The notes under the pieces are model-generated. The model did not search any database, had not been told where the DNA came from, and saw only the letters and a list, made by a program, of their open reading frames with translations. A DNA stretch of 40,382 nucleotides from Oceanicola granulosus HTCC2516 (lineage in GTDB: Bacteria; Pseudomonadota; Alphaproteobacteria; Rhodobacterales; Rhodobacteraceae). The DNA is taken from the NCBI RefSeq assembly GCF_000153305.1, contig NZ_CH724112.1:10252-50633 (forward strand), written 5' to 3'. Positions 1 to 8,768 of this stretch are shown in pieces. Both the position numbers and the translations under genes were made by a program. Positions within the stretch are counted from its first letter, which is position 1. Every line of letters starts with the position of its first letter.

Positions 1-20
1 CACCGCCACCACCTCCGGAT

Positions 21-1385
21 CTACCCCAACAACGTCCCGAGCCGCTCCAGGCCCTCGGCGAGGAGCGCCTCGGCGCGGTCCTGGCTGTCGGCCTCGACGT
101 AGAGGCGGCATTCGGGGGCGTTGCCGGAGGGGCGCAGGTGGAGGATCGTGGTGTCGGCGAGGGTCATGCGCAGGCCGTCGGTCTCGTCGAGGCCGGTCTC
201 TTCCCCGGCAAAGGCGAGGAAGGCGGCGCGGGCGGCGGGGTCGGCGCGGAGCGTCTCTATCGCGGCCCGGGAGCGCTCGGTGGGGATGCCCTGGAGCCGG
301 TCGGCGGCGGTGAAGCGGGGCGGCTCGGCGGCGACGAGGGCGGCGAGCCCGGCGGTGCCGGCGGCGGCGAGGGGGGCGAGGATCGGCAGGAACGCGTCGC
401 GGGTGGCGAGCGGGGGCAGGGGGCCGGCGGAGCCCTGGGCGGGGAAGCCGAGCAGGAAGCCGCCGTTGGCCTCGTAGCCGGCCACGTCGCCGCCGGCGTC
501 TTCCATCGCGGCGATCACGTAGGGCGAGCCGATGCGGGTGTGGATCACTTCGCCGAAGCCCTTCGCCGTCACCCCCGAATTGGACGAGATCGGCGTCACC
601 ACCACCGACGCCTCGAGCGCGGCGGCGGTGATCTGGCCGAGCACGTCGCCGGGGATCACCCGGCCGGTCTCGTCGGTGAGCATCGGGCGGTCGCTGTCGC
701 CGTCGGTGGAGGCGATGGCGTCGAGCCGGTGCTCGGCGGCCCAGGCGGCGAGGCGGGTGCGGGTGGCGGGGTCGACGGCCTCGGTGTCGACGGGGATGAA
801 GTCCTCGGAGCGGGCGAGCTCCACCACCTCGGCGCCGCAGCCCGACAGCACCCCGGCGAGCAGGTCGCGCCCGACGGCGGAGTGGCTGTAGACCCCGACG
901 CGCCGCCCGGCGAGCGCGCCGCGATAGGCGGTGACGTAGCGCGCGCCGAAGCGGGCGGCGGCCTCCGGATCCGTCTCTGATTCACCCGAAGCGCCCTCGG
1001 GCGCGGTGCCAAGGGCGGCGGTGATGGCGGCCTCGTCGGCCTTGGTGATCTCGCCGGCGCGGGTGTAGAACTTGAGCCCGTTGCGGTCGGCCGGGATGTG
1101 GCTGCCGGTGACCATCACCGCGCCCGCGCCGTGGGCCTGGGCGGCGAGCGCCAGTGCCGGGGTCGGCAGGGCGCCGCACTCGATGGCGGTGGCCCCGGCG
1201 GCGCGCAGGGCGGCGACGACGGTGGCGGCGATGGCGGGCGAGGAGGGCCGCAGGTCGCGCCCGACGCAGACCCGGCCGCCGGTGTCGCAGGCCGCGAGAA
1301 ACGCGGTGACGTGGTCGGCCACCAGCGCGTCGGTCATCTCCACCACGAGGCCGCGCAGCCCGCTCGTGCCGAATTTCGGTGCCAT
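21..1385 (-). CDS. manB: Phosphomannomutase / phosphoglucomutase family protein
   Basis: Predicted alpha-D-phosphohexomutase interconverting mannose-6-phosphate and mannose-1-phosphate in the cytoplasm, which feeds GDP-mannose and then GDP-fucose (gmd and fcl are in this window). The 454 residues match the family length. Visible motifs in order are the N-terminal TSGLRG, the phosphoserine loop as TGSHIP (a variant of the usual TASHNP, serine kept), the metal loop DGDSDRP, the sugar-binding segment YEANGGF and the C-terminal phosphate-binding RPSGNAPE. The ATG at 1385 follows a purine-rich GGGGAGA. It is divergent from ugd with about 130 bp between them. Mannose versus glucose specificity cannot be read from the motifs; mannose is preferred because of gmd/fcl. 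Confidence 0.88.
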   Translation of the reverse strand: MAPKFGTSGLRGLVVEMTDALVADHVTAFLAACDTGGRVCVGRDLRPSSPAIAATVVAALRAAGATAIECGALPTPALALAAQAHGAGAVMVTGSHIPADRNGLKFYTRAGEITKADEAAITAALGTAPEGASGESETDPEAAARFGARYVTAYRGALAGRRVGVYSHSAVGRDLLAGVLSGCGAEVVELARSEDFIPVDTEAVDPATRTRLAAWAAEHRLDAIASTDGDSDRPMLTDETGRVIPGDVLGQITAAALEASVVVTPISSNSGVTAKGFGEVIHTRIGSPYVIAAMEDAGGDVAGYEANGGFLLGFPAQGSAGPLPPLATRDAFLPILAPLAAAGTAGLAALVAAEPPRFTAADRLQGIPTERSRAAIETLRADPAARAAFLAFAGEETGLDETDGLRMTLADTTILHLRPSGNAPECRLYVEADSQDRAEALLAEGLERLGTLLG

Positions 1386-1513
1386 GCCGCTCTCCCCTCG
1401 CCTCGGTGGCCGTTGTGCTAACGCGGCATCGCGCCGCCGTCCATCGCACGCCCCTTGCGCCGGCGCGACGGATCGCGAAAAGAGGGCCGAACCAGCCGGC
1501 AGGAGATGTTTTC

Positions 1514-2836
1514 ATGCGTATCGCGATGATCGGAACGGGCTATGTGGGCCTCGTCTCCGGGGTCTGTTTCTCGGATTTCGGCCATGACGTGGTCTGCGTT
1601 GACAAGGACCCGCGCAAGATCGAGCGGCTCAACAACGGCGAGGTGCCGATCTACGAGCCGGGCCTCGACGAGCTGATGGCCAGGAACGTCGCTGCCGGGC
1701 GGCTGTCGTTCACGCTCGATCTCGAGGAGGCGCTCGCGGGCGCCGAGGCGGTGTTCATCGCCGTGGGCACCCCGACCCGGCGCGGCGACGGGCATGCCGA
1801 CCTGTCCTTCGTGATGGCCGCCGCCGAGGAGATCGCGAAGACGGCGACGGATTACGTGGTGGTGGTCACCAAGTCGACGGTGCCGGTCGGCACCAACCGC
1901 AAGGTCGCCGAGACCATCCGCGCCGCCAATCCCGATCTCGCCTTCGACGTCGCCTCCAACCCCGAATTCCTGCGCGAGGGCGCGGCGATCGACGATTTCA
2001 TGCGCCCCGACCGGGTGGTCGTGGGGGTGCAGTCCGACCGCGCCGCCGAGGTGATGGCCGAGATCTACCGCCCGCTGTTCCTGCGCGAATTCCCGATCAT
2101 CACCACCGACCTCGAGAGCGCGGAGATGATCAAGTACGCCGCCAACGCGTTCCTGGCCGTCAAGATCACCTTCATCAACGAGATCGCCGCGCTCTGCGAG
2201 AAGGTCGGCGCGGACGTGAAGGAAGTGAGCCGGGGCATGGGCCTCGACGGGCGCATCGGCAACAAGTTCCTCCATGCCGGGCCGGGCTACGGCGGCTCGT
2301 GCTTCCCCAAGGACACCAAGGCGCTGGCCCGCATCGGCCAGGAGTTCGCCGCGCCGATGCAGATCACCGAGACCGTGATCAAGGTGAACGAGGAGGTGAA
2401 GCGGCGGATGATCGACAAGCTGCTCGACCTCTGCGGCGGCAGCTTCAACGGCCGCACGGTCACGGTGCTCGGCGTGACCTTCAAGCCCAACACCGACGAC
2501 ATGCGCGACGCCCCGGCGCTGACCATCGTGCCCGCCCTGGTGGGCGGCGGCGCGAAGGTGCGGGTGGTCGATCCCCAGGGCCGCCACGAGGGCGAGCAGA
2601 TGCTGCCCGGCGTGACCTGGCAGGACGACCCCTATGCCGCCGCCGAGGGTGCCGACCTGCTGGTGATCCTCACCGAGTGGAACGAGTTCCGCGGCCTCGA
2701 CCTCGGCCGGCTGTCGGGCGCGATGGCGCGGCCCCGGATGGCCGACCTGCGCAACATCTACTCGGCGGGCGACGCCGAGAAGGGCGGGTTCGAGGCCTAT
2801 GTCTCGATCGGCCGGTCGCCGTTCATGGTGATGTGA
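1514..2836 (+). CDS. ugd: UDP-glucose 6-dehydrogenase
   Basis: Cytoplasmic NAD-dependent four-electron oxidation of UDP-glucose to UDP-glucuronate, a precursor for acidic polysaccharide. The 440-residue protein opens with the Rossmann motif GTGYVG (residues 7-12). It has FIAVGTP near 81-87, the substrate segment NPEFLREG (149-156) and the catalytic cysteine C263 in GYGGSCFPKD. The reading frame is open further upstream to 1379, but the ATG at 1514 is chosen because AGGAG at 1501-1505 is well spaced and the protein then starts directly with the Rossmann beta strand. Its product is the natural substrate for the epimerase-like gene at 6105-7118. It converges with the GntR gene across a palindrome at 2857-2880. 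Confidence 0.95.
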   Translation: MRIAMIGTGYVGLVSGVCFSDFGHDVVCVDKDPRKIERLNNGEVPIYEPGLDELMARNVAAGRLSFTLDLEEALAGAEAVFIAVGTPTRRGDGHADLSFVMAAAEEIAKTATDYVVVVTKSTVPVGTNRKVAETIRAANPDLAFDVASNPEFLREGAAIDDFMRPDRVVVGVQSDRAAEVMAEIYRPLFLREFPIITTDLESAEMIKYAANAFLAVKITFINEIAALCEKVGADVKEVSRGMGLDGRIGNKFLHAGPGYGGSCFPKDTKALARIGQEFAAPMQITETVIKVNEEVKRRMIDKLLDLCGGSFNGRTVTVLGVTFKPNTDDMRDAPALTIVPALVGGGAKVRVVDPQGRHEGEQMLPGVTWQDDPYAAAEGADLLVILTEWNEFRGLDLGRLSGAMARPRMADLRNIYSAGDAEKGGFEAYVSIGRSPFMVM

Positions 2837-2856
2837 GGGGCCGGCGGGGATTGTCC

Positions 2857-2880
2857 GTAGGTCGGGCTTCAGCCCGGCCC
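2857..2880. repeat. Extragenic palindrome, copy 1; likely bidirectional terminator
   Basis: The motif GTAGGTCGGGCTTCAGCCCG forms a 9-bp stem (one G-T pair) around a TC turn. It lies between the convergent stops of ugd (2836) and the GntR gene (2891). A near-identical copy follows the GT2 stop at 27204-27225. There is no long U run, so termination is inferred from position and stem strength. Confidence 0.6.
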
Positions 2881-2890
2881 CCCGACCCCC

Positions 2891-3514
2891 TCAGCCGGCG
2901 CGTTCGGCCCGGGCGAGGGCGGTGAACAGGGCGGCGGCGGTGCCGGACTCGAGGCCGGCGCCGGCGGCGTCGAGCAGGCGGCGCAGGGCGTCGGTCTCGG
3001 CGGCGGCGTCCTCGGCGACCGCGGCCATGCGCCAGCGGATCAGCCGCCAGCCCGCGGCGCGGTAGGCGTCGGCGAGGATCTCGCTGGGGATCAGCTCCAC
3101 CAGCGCCGCCAGCAGCCGGGCGCGCAGCTCGAAATATTCCTCGGCCCCGAGCGCCGGGCGCTGGTCCAGCATCCCGCCGAAGCCGGCGAAGGTGAGCGTG
3201 GCGCGCGCCGGCAGCGGCGCCGGGCCGGCGCAGGCGGCGGCGGCGTCGAGCAGCGCCGCGGCGACGGCGATGTCATCGTCGCGCTGTTCGGGCTGCAGCC
3301 GCACCACCATCGTGCCGACCCCGGACTTCACCGTCACCATCCGCTCGTAGGCCAGCCGCTGCAGCGCCTGGCGCACCGGGGTGCGCGACACGCCGAACCG
3401 CTCGGCGAGCTCGCCCTCGTGCAGCAGCGCGCCCGCCCGCCCGGCGCAGATCTCGGCGCGGAGCGCCGTGGCGATGTCGGTACTGCTGCGGGCGCGTTGC
3501 AAGGTCAGGGACAT
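2891..3514 (-). CDS. GntR-family transcriptional regulator (FadR/FCD-like)
   Basis: DNA-binding regulator of 207 residues. The N-terminal winged helix-turn-helix (about 10-70) shows the GntR pattern, with LAERFGVSRTPVRQALQRLA as recognition region followed by a wing reading VKSGVGTMV. The rest is helical and alanine-rich, like an FCD ligand domain, but I do not see a clear set of metal-binding histidines. It is transcribed away from the phosphatase gene at 3595. The shared gap contains the palindrome CTGTATACAG at 3541-3550, which fits the TGTATACA-type operators of this subfamily. Autoregulation is inferred. A second copy of the operator lies 830 bp away, before the small gene at 4457. The effector is unknown. 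Confidence 0.85.
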   Translation of the reverse strand: MSLTLQRARSSTDIATALRAEICAGRAGALLHEGELAERFGVSRTPVRQALQRLAYERMVTVKSGVGTMVVRLQPEQRDDDIAVAAALLDAAAACAGPAPLPARATLTFAGFGGMLDQRPALGAEEYFELRARLLAALVELIPSEILADAYRAAGWRLIRWRMAAVAEDAAAETDALRRLLDAAGAGLESGTAAALFTALARAERAG

Positions 3515-3540
3515 TTCATCTTCGCTCGTCGGGAGTTCAT

Positions 3541-3550
3541 CTGTATACAG
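3541..3550. promoter_or_regulatory. GntR operator, copy 1
   Basis: Perfect 10-bp palindrome CTGTATACAG, within ATCTGTATACAGGT that is repeated exactly at the second site. It sits in the gap between the divergent GntR (start 3514) and phosphatase (start 3595) genes, followed by TACTATAGG that could serve as a -10 region. Its position suits repression of both directions. Assignment to this GntR protein is inference from proximity and family preference. Confidence 0.65.
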
Positions 3551-3594
3551 GTACTATAGGTAACGACAGCCTGTCCAGCAGGGAGGACCGAGGT

Positions 3595-4197
3595 ATGCCG
3601 CAGGGCGAGAGCGAGACGAGCATGGAGGCGGGGCCGCGAACGGGACCGGAGCCGGTGACATCGGTACGGGCCTCGATCCCGGCGCCGGGGGGCGGCTGGC
3701 TGGTGATGACGGGCTTTCCCGGCCTCGAGAGCGGCATCGACGGCACGCCCTACATCGACCCGGAAAGCCTCGACGCGACGCTGACCGCCGTGCGCGCCTT
3801 CGAGGCGGGCCTGCTGGTGGTGCTGGCGGAGGAGGGGGAACTGCCCGCGGGCAGCTTCGGCCACCTCGCCGTCGCCGCCGCCCGCCACGGCATCGAGCTC
3901 GCGCCCGCGCCGATCGCGGATTTCTCCACCCCCGGCCCGGCCTTCGAGGCGACCTGGGCAAGCCTCGGCGGGCGCGTCCACGGCCGGCTCGCGGAGGGCG
4001 GGGCGGTCGGGCTCTGCTGCCAGTACGGCGCCGGGCGCAGCGGGATGATCGCCGCGCGGGTGCTGATCGAGCGGGATCTGCCGGCGGACGAAGCGATTGC
4101 TGCAGTCAGGATTCGGTTCGGCGAGGCCATCGAGAACCGTCTCCAGGAGGAGTGGCTGAAGAATTTCTCGGATGCAGGGCAAAAAATCACCTCCTGA
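3595..4197 (+). CDS. Dual-specificity/tyrosine phosphatase-like protein
   Basis: A 200-residue protein with the cysteine phosphatase signature C-X5-R: C142-QYGAG-R148 followed by S149, in the context GLCCQYGAGRSG. D109 in APIADFSTP is a plausible general acid. This supports a cytoplasmic dual-specificity or tyrosine phosphatase fold. The substrate is not evident. In exopolysaccharide loci such phosphatases often oppose a tyrosine autokinase, but no kinase is seen here. The start at 3595 follows AGGGAGG at 3580-3586. The gene is divergent from the GntR regulator and likely under the operator at 3541-3550. The first 35 residues are low-complexity and probably disordered. Confidence 0.72.
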   Translation: MPQGESETSMEAGPRTGPEPVTSVRASIPAPGGGWLVMTGFPGLESGIDGTPYIDPESLDATLTAVRAFEAGLLVVLAEEGELPAGSFGHLAVAAARHGIELAPAPIADFSTPGPAFEATWASLGGRVHGRLAEGGAVGLCCQYGAGRSGMIAARVLIERDLPADEAIAAVRIRFGEAIENRLQEEWLKNFSDAGQKITS

Positions 4198-4372
4198 TCC
4201 GGGCCGCCGGACGCGGCGGTTCTCGCCCGAGATCAGGTTTAACTATATAAAAATACATGACAAAATGCTTCTCTCGCCGGCCCGGTACGGCGCGCCTGCC
4301 CAAGGTTCGCCGCGAGTCCGGCCGGATTGGGGCCCGAGCCCGCCCCAATCGCGCCACATTTCTCCGCTGTAT

Positions 4373-4382
4373 CTGTATACAG
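4373..4382. promoter_or_regulatory. GntR operator, copy 2
   Basis: Second exact CTGTATACAG, with the same flanks as copy 1 over 14 bp (ATCTGTATACAGGT). It lies 75 bp upstream of the small gene at 4457, in a 259-bp gap that also holds an AT-rich patch near 4239-4262. I know of no reason for this 14-mer to recur in a GC-rich window other than a shared binding protein. Confidence 0.62.
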
Positions 4383-4456
4383 GTTAACCGGACCCGACCC
4401 CCGATTGCCTCACTCGAGCAGCAAACGGCCTCCAGAGCCGGAACAGGAGACAGAAG

Positions 4457-4795
4457 ATGATCGAGACCCCCAACGCCTTCCAGACGTGCCATCCCGTTCC
4501 CCAGCGGGACAACCTGCTCCGGGCCCCCGTCGCCCTGGCAGCGGCACGCGCGCCCCGCAGCGGCGCTCCCCGGGTGGTCACGGCCAGCTTCTCGGAGGTG
4601 CGCCGGCAGTGCGGCGGGCAGCGGGTGGAGGCGATCGTCGAGATGATGATCCAGGTCCACCCGATGCTGCCGCTGCGCACCGAGCGGCTGCGGGTCAGCG
4701 CCCCGGCCCGCTCCAGCGATCCCGCCAGCCTGCGCCAGCGGCTGATCGCCAACGGCCTGCGGCTCTCGACGACGATGCTGCGCAGCGCCGCCTGA
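4457..4795 (+). CDS. Small protein of unknown function
   Basis: A 112-residue protein that I do not recognise. The start is supported by an AGGAGA about 8 bp before the ATG, and the gene ends just before a strong hairpin at 4819-4840. It has no signal peptide or membrane segment. The N-terminal third is proline/alanine/arginine-rich, and the middle (about 42-72, VTASFSEVRRQCGG onward) could form mixed alpha/beta structure. It has two cysteines (C11, C52). The upstream GntR-type operator at 4373-4382 suggests co-regulation with the GntR/phosphatase pair. It is a self-contained transcription unit, so I regard it as real. Confidence 0.6.
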   Translation: MIETPNAFQTCHPVPQRDNLLRAPVALAAARAPRSGAPRVVTASFSEVRRQCGGQRVEAIVEMMIQVHPMLPLRTERLRVSAPARSSDPASLRQRLIANGLRLSTTMLRSAA

Positions 4796-4818
4796 CGGCC
4801 CCGTCCATTCCCGACTTC

Positions 4819-4840
4819 GAGGCGCCCCCCGGGGCGCCTC
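4819..4840. terminator. Hairpin between convergent genes
   Basis: GAGGCGCCCC pairs with GGGGCGCCTC with almost no loop and is followed by TTCTTCGTTC on the + strand. It lies between the stop of the small gene (4795) and the stop of the export gene (4853), so it may terminate both. Confidence 0.65.
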
Positions 4841-4852
4841 TTCTTCGTTCGC

Positions 4853-5974
4853 TCAGTTGGTGGTGGCGATGATCTGCACCTGCCGGCCGATGCCGAGCCC
4901 CGCGCCGAGCACGTTCATGATCGACTGCGCGTTCGAGAGCGGGCTCTCGGTGACGTAGACCAGGTCGCCGGGGCGGATGGCGAACTGGCCGGCCGAGAAC
5001 AACCCGTCGGCGGTGGTCAGGTCGATGGTGAAGACCGTGCGCTCGTGGTCCGGGCCGCTGCGGTCGGGGCGCACGGCGCTGGCGGGGTAGGTGCGCAGCA
5101 CCAGGATGCCCTCGGGATTGGCGCGGTCGTCGTCGACGCCGCCGATGATCGACAGCGCGTCGAGCGCGGTGACGTGGGCCTTGGGGAACGGGTGCAGCGA
5201 TTCCGAGCCGGCCGAGCCCAGCGACAGGAAGTAGCGCTCGTCCTCCTCGACGAAGACCTTGTCGCCGCCCTCGAGGGTGGTGTCGAGCGTCGGGTTGTCG
5301 AGCAGCCGCTGGACCGAGGTGCCGTAGAGCCGCGTGCCGCGCTGCAGCCGGATCTGGGGGTTCTCGAATTCAGCGGGGATGCCGCCGCCGAGGGCGATCA
5401 GGTTCATCACGGTGAAGTCGCGGTCGGGCATCGGGTAGGTGCCGGGCGCGCGCACGCCGGAGACGAGGCTCACGGTGTTGGCGCGGCCCTCGACCATCTC
5501 GAGCTGCACCTGCGCCGAGGGGGTGACGGAGAGGTACTGCTCCTCGATGCGCGCCCGCGCCGTCTCGGGGGCCATGCCGGAGACGCGGATGGTGCCGATA
5601 TAGGGCAGGAACACCGAGCCCGACGACGAGACCTGCATCTCGGGCAGCGAAGTGAAGCGCTCGCCGTTGCGGGTCAAGAGGCCGTTCTCCTCGGTCGACC
5701 AGATCGTCACCGAGATCCGGTCGCCCGGCGCCAGGATGCGGGTGTTGGGCTGGTCGACGCGCTGGATCCAGCTCAGCGCCTCCTCGCCCACGGCGGGCCA
5801 GTCGGCGAAGACGGGGAGGTTCTCGCGGATCACCGCCTCGACGGCGAACTCGGGCGGCACGCCCTCCTCCCCGGAGACCGCGAGCACCTCGCGCTGCAGC
5901 CCCGCCCCGCGCGGCAGCGGCCCGCAGGCGGCGAGCAGCGCCAGCATCCCCAACAGGGCGATCCGCATCGGCAT
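4853..5974 (-). CDS. Polysaccharide export outer-membrane lipoprotein (Wza-like)
   Basis: Outer-membrane auxiliary (OPX) protein forming the exit channel for capsule or exopolysaccharide. The N-terminal signal with lipobox LLAAC predicts a lipid-anchored protein. A Poly_export domain follows (ILAPGDRISVTIWSTEENG to the FLPYIGTIRVSGM segment), then SLBB-type beta-grasp units (SLVSGVRAPGTYPMP, and the later FPKAHVTALDALSIIGGV). At about 373 residues it is of normal length. Three in-frame ATGs lie close together (5980, 5974, 5968); 5974 is chosen because GGGAGG lies 9 nt upstream, whereas the first ATG is only 3 nt from it. No inner-membrane Wzc partner is in the window. Confidence 0.87.
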   Translation of the reverse strand: MPMRIALLGMLALLAACGPLPRGAGLQREVLAVSGEEGVPPEFAVEAVIRENLPVFADWPAVGEEALSWIQRVDQPNTRILAPGDRISVTIWSTEENGLLTRNGERFTSLPEMQVSSSGSVFLPYIGTIRVSGMAPETARARIEEQYLSVTPSAQVQLEMVEGRANTVSLVSGVRAPGTYPMPDRDFTVMNLIALGGGIPAEFENPQIRLQRGTRLYGTSVQRLLDNPTLDTTLEGGDKVFVEEDERYFLSLGSAGSESLHPFPKAHVTALDALSIIGGVDDDRANPEGILVLRTYPASAVRPDRSGPDHERTVFTIDLTTADGLFSAGQFAIRPGDLVYVTESPLSNAQSIMNVLGAGLGIGRQVQIIATTN

Positions 5975-6104
5975 GATCATGTGCCTCCCAGGCAGAAACC
6001 TTGCAGAAGTCTTAACCAGTGCGGCGACGGTGTGAAACCGCTCTCGTGGGCCGCACGCGCGAAGATGCCGCTCCCGTGGCCCCCGGAGCGCGCTCGGCGA
6101 GGCT

Positions 6105-7118
6105 CTATATCTGGTAGTAGTCGCGGTACCAGCCCACGAACTGCGCCACCCCCTCGGCCACCTTCGTCTCCGGCCCGTACCCCGTCAGCGCCCGCAGCAA
6201 CGTCGAATCGGCCCAGGTGGCGGGGACGTCGCCGGGCTGCATGTCCATCAGGTTGCGGATCGCGCGGCGCCCGGTGGCGGCCTCGATGGCCTCGACGAAG
6301 TCGAGCAGCCGGACGCTCTCGGAATTGCCGATGTTGACCACCCGCCAGGGCGCCGCGTCGGACAGGGTGTCGCCGGCGATGTCGGGGCGGGGCGCCCCGG
6401 GCGGCGGCGGCGGCGTGTCGATCAGCAGCGCGATGCCGCGCACGAGGTCGTCGACGTAGGTGAAGTCGCGCCACATGTCGCCGTGGTTGTAGATGTCGAT
6501 CGGCGTGCCCTCGAGGATGCCGCGGGTGAACTTGAACAGCGCCATGTCGGGCCGCCCCCAGGGCCCGTAGACCGTGAAGAAGCGGAACATCGTCACCGGG
6601 ATCCGGTGCAGGTGCGCCCAGGCGTGGCCCATCGCCTCGTTCGCCTTCTTGGTGGCGGCGTAGATGGTGAGCGGGCGGTCGGCCTTGTGGGTCTCGGCGT
6701 AGGGCAGCTCGGTGTTGGCGCCGTAGACCGACGAGGTCGAGGCCATCAGCAGGTGCGCGACCCCGTGCCGCCGCGCCGCCTCCATCACGGTGAAGGTGCC
6801 CATGACGTTGGCCTCGAGGTAGGCGCGCGGGTTCTCCAGGCTGTAGCGCACCCCCGCCTGCGCGGCGAGGTGGACGATCACGTCGGGCGCGGCGGCGTCG
6901 GCGACGGCGTCGAAGCGGGCGCTGTCCTCGAGCATCCCCTCGTGGGCGGCGAAGCCCTCCGACTGCAGCAGCACCTGGTGGCGCCGCCGCTTCAGGGCGA
7001 CGTCGTAATAGTCCGTCATCCCGTCATACCCGGTCACCCGCCAGCCCTCTGCCAGCAACCGCCGGGCGAGGTGGAACCCGATGAACCCGGCAGTCCCGGT
7101 GATGAGCGCATGACGCAT
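6105..7118 (-). CDS. NAD-dependent epimerase, probable UDP-glucuronate 4-epimerase
   Basis: Extended short-chain dehydrogenase of 337 residues. It has the N-terminal NAD motif TGTAGFIG, the catalytic serine region STSSVYGAN, the catalytic YAATK (YxxxK), and the [15 protein letters not shown] segment typical of UDP-glucuronate 4-epimerases (CapI/LpsL type). It would interconvert UDP-glucuronate and UDP-galacturonate in the cytoplasm, using the product of ugd. GGGAGG lies 6 nt before the ATG. It follows the GT/acyltransferase gene on the same strand by only 24 bp, so it is probably the last gene of that minus-strand operon. UDP-glucose 4-epimerase activity is an alternative but less likely from the motif set. 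Confidence 0.86.
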   Translation of the reverse strand: MRHALITGTAGFIGFHLARRLLAEGWRVTGYDGMTDYYDVALKRRRHQVLLQSEGFAAHEGMLEDSARFDAVADAAAPDVIVHLAAQAGVRYSLENPRAYLEANVMGTFTVMEAARRHGVAHLLMASTSSVYGANTELPYAETHKADRPLTIYAATKKANEAMGHAWAHLHRIPVTMFRFFTVYGPWGRPDMALFKFTRGILEGTPIDIYNHGDMWRDFTYVDDLVRGIALLIDTPPPPPGAPRPDIAGDTLSDAAPWRVVNIGNSESVRLLDFVEAIEAATGRRAIRNLMDMQPGDVPATWADSTLLRALTGYGPETKVAEGVAQFVGWYRDYYQI

Positions 7119-7142
7119 GTACGGCCTCCCTGTCGCCGCCAG

Positions 7143-8768
7143 CTAGCCCGACGGACGGGGGAATGGCCAGCGATGGGGGGCTGCCGGGGAGGCGCTGTCG
7201 TCGAGCGGGGCGACCTCGTCGAAGAAGGCGGTGCTCGCGGCGTCGAACTCCAGCCAGGAGCGGGACCAGCTGACACCCTCGCGCAGGACCCGGGCCGGCG
7301 AGCCGGCGGCGGCGGTGCAGGGGGGGACGTCGCGGGTGACGACGGCGCCGGTTCCAATGATGGCGCCCTGTCCGATCCGGGTAGCGGGCATCAACGTCGC
7401 CCGACGTCCGATCCAGGCATGGCGGCCGACCAGCACGTTCTTGCGGTCGCGGTTGATGATCTCGCGGGTGGCGAGGTCGACGATGCCGTGCTGGTCGAAG
7501 CCCTGGACGAGGATCTCGTCGGACCAAAGCCCGTCGCGCCCCACGAGGATGGCGGAATTGACGGCGATGATCCGGGCCTGGTTGACGGTGGTTCCATCGC
7601 CGATCAGCAGCACGCCCTGGTGGCCGAGCCGCACGTCGAGCCGGACCTGGCCGAGCCGGCCCAGCATCACCGTGCCGGCACTGCCGATCAGGATCTGCAC
7701 GTGCCCGGAGAAGTCGTCGATGGCGATGCGCACGCCGTCGATCTCGGCCTGCGGGCGCATCGAGCCGATCTGCAGCCGGGCTCGGCCGGTCTCCAGCGCC
7801 TCCCGGGCCCCCGCTCCGAGCGCGAGCGTGAAGGTCGCGCCGAACCGGCCGCCGGTCACGAGCTTCTTCCCGAGTGCCTTCTCGACGTCCCGCACCGGTC
7901 GCTCGGGAAGGGGCGGGGCCGACGGATCTTCGAGGAAGTCTCCCATGGAGGCGCCTGCCGCCGCCACGGCGGTCTCGACCCGGTCGCGCGTGAGGTTGGT
8001 GGGCGGGGCGGGGGCGTCAGCCTCGCTGCGCCAAAGCCCCAGCGCGGCGAGGCGCGCGCGGGTTCCGGCCCCGGTCTTCTCGGAGAAAGGATGGGCGACC
8101 ACGACCTCCCGCGTCACCTCCTCGAGCCGGCGCGGGAAGGCATGGTGGGGCAGGACCGCGACCAGAGACGGGTCGGGGCGTGCGTGGATCGGCCGGCGCG
8201 AGGCGCGGAAAGTGGTGTCGCGGAAGGCGATCTCGTAGGGCTCCTCCACGTCCCAGCCCCCGATCGTCTCGGCGACCACCCGGTTCACCGCCTCCTGATC
8301 CTCGCCACCGTCCGTATCGAGCCGCTGCAGGACCTGGTCCATGAGGGTGCGTACCCGGGAGGTGGGGGCGAGGTAGAAGAAGCCGCAGCACAGCACGAGC
8401 CGGAGACGCTCGTGGATGTCGTACGGCCAGACGGTGCCTTGCGAGAACACCATCTCGCTGCCGCAGGCCGCGATCCGGGGCCGGGGATCGTCGAGCCAGA
8501 TCGCGTCGGCATCGGAGTGGATCAGGGCCTCGCCGGCCTCCAGGATCTCCTGGCAGACCGCCATCCGGTGTTTCCAGAGCCCGGCCAGGCCGGGCTCGGG
8601 AGCCGGACGGTGCAGCACCTGCTCGACCGGGAAAGCGGTGCGGGCCCCGGAATCGAGGGTCACCACCGTCGCCTGCTCCGCGAGGCCGAGGGTGGCGAGA
8701 TGCGCGAGCCAGTTGCGGGTGACCGGGACGTAGGCGGCGTTGCTGAAGGTCAGGATGCGGGGGGTCAT
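7143..8768 (-). CDS. Glycosyltransferase / left-handed beta-helix acyltransferase fusion
   Basis: A 541-residue two-domain protein. The N-terminal part (about 1-230) resembles nucleotide-diphospho-sugar transferases of the PF03407 kind: the DxD element is D86-A-D88 in ALIHSDADAIWLDDP. The C-terminal part (about 340-485) carries hexapeptide-repeat turns ending in IIGTGAVVTRDVPP and AAGSPARVLREG, the signature of xenobiotic/sugar O-acetyltransferases of the left-handed beta-helix class. It may add a sugar and acylate the polymer. The ATG at 8768 overlaps the upstream stop as ATGA; a GTG 9 bp earlier is possible. The middle (about 230-340) is unassigned. Confidence 0.75.
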   Translation of the reverse strand: MTPRILTFSNAAYVPVTRNWLAHLATLGLAEQATVVTLDSGARTAFPVEQVLHRPAPEPGLAGLWKHRMAVCQEILEAGEALIHSDADAIWLDDPRPRIAACGSEMVFSQGTVWPYDIHERLRLVLCCGFFYLAPTSRVRTLMDQVLQRLDTDGGEDQEAVNRVVAETIGGWDVEEPYEIAFRDTTFRASRRPIHARPDPSLVAVLPHHAFPRRLEEVTREVVVAHPFSEKTGAGTRARLAALGLWRSEADAPAPPTNLTRDRVETAVAAAGASMGDFLEDPSAPPLPERPVRDVEKALGKKLVTGGRFGATFTLALGAGAREALETGRARLQIGSMRPQAEIDGVRIAIDDFSGHVQILIGSAGTVMLGRLGQVRLDVRLGHQGVLLIGDGTTVNQARIIAVNSAILVGRDGLWSDEILVQGFDQHGIVDLATREIINRDRKNVLVGRHAWIGRRATLMPATRIGQGAIIGTGAVVTRDVPPCTAAAGSPARVLREGVSWSRSWLEFDAASTAFFDEVAPLDDSASPAAPHRWPFPRPSG

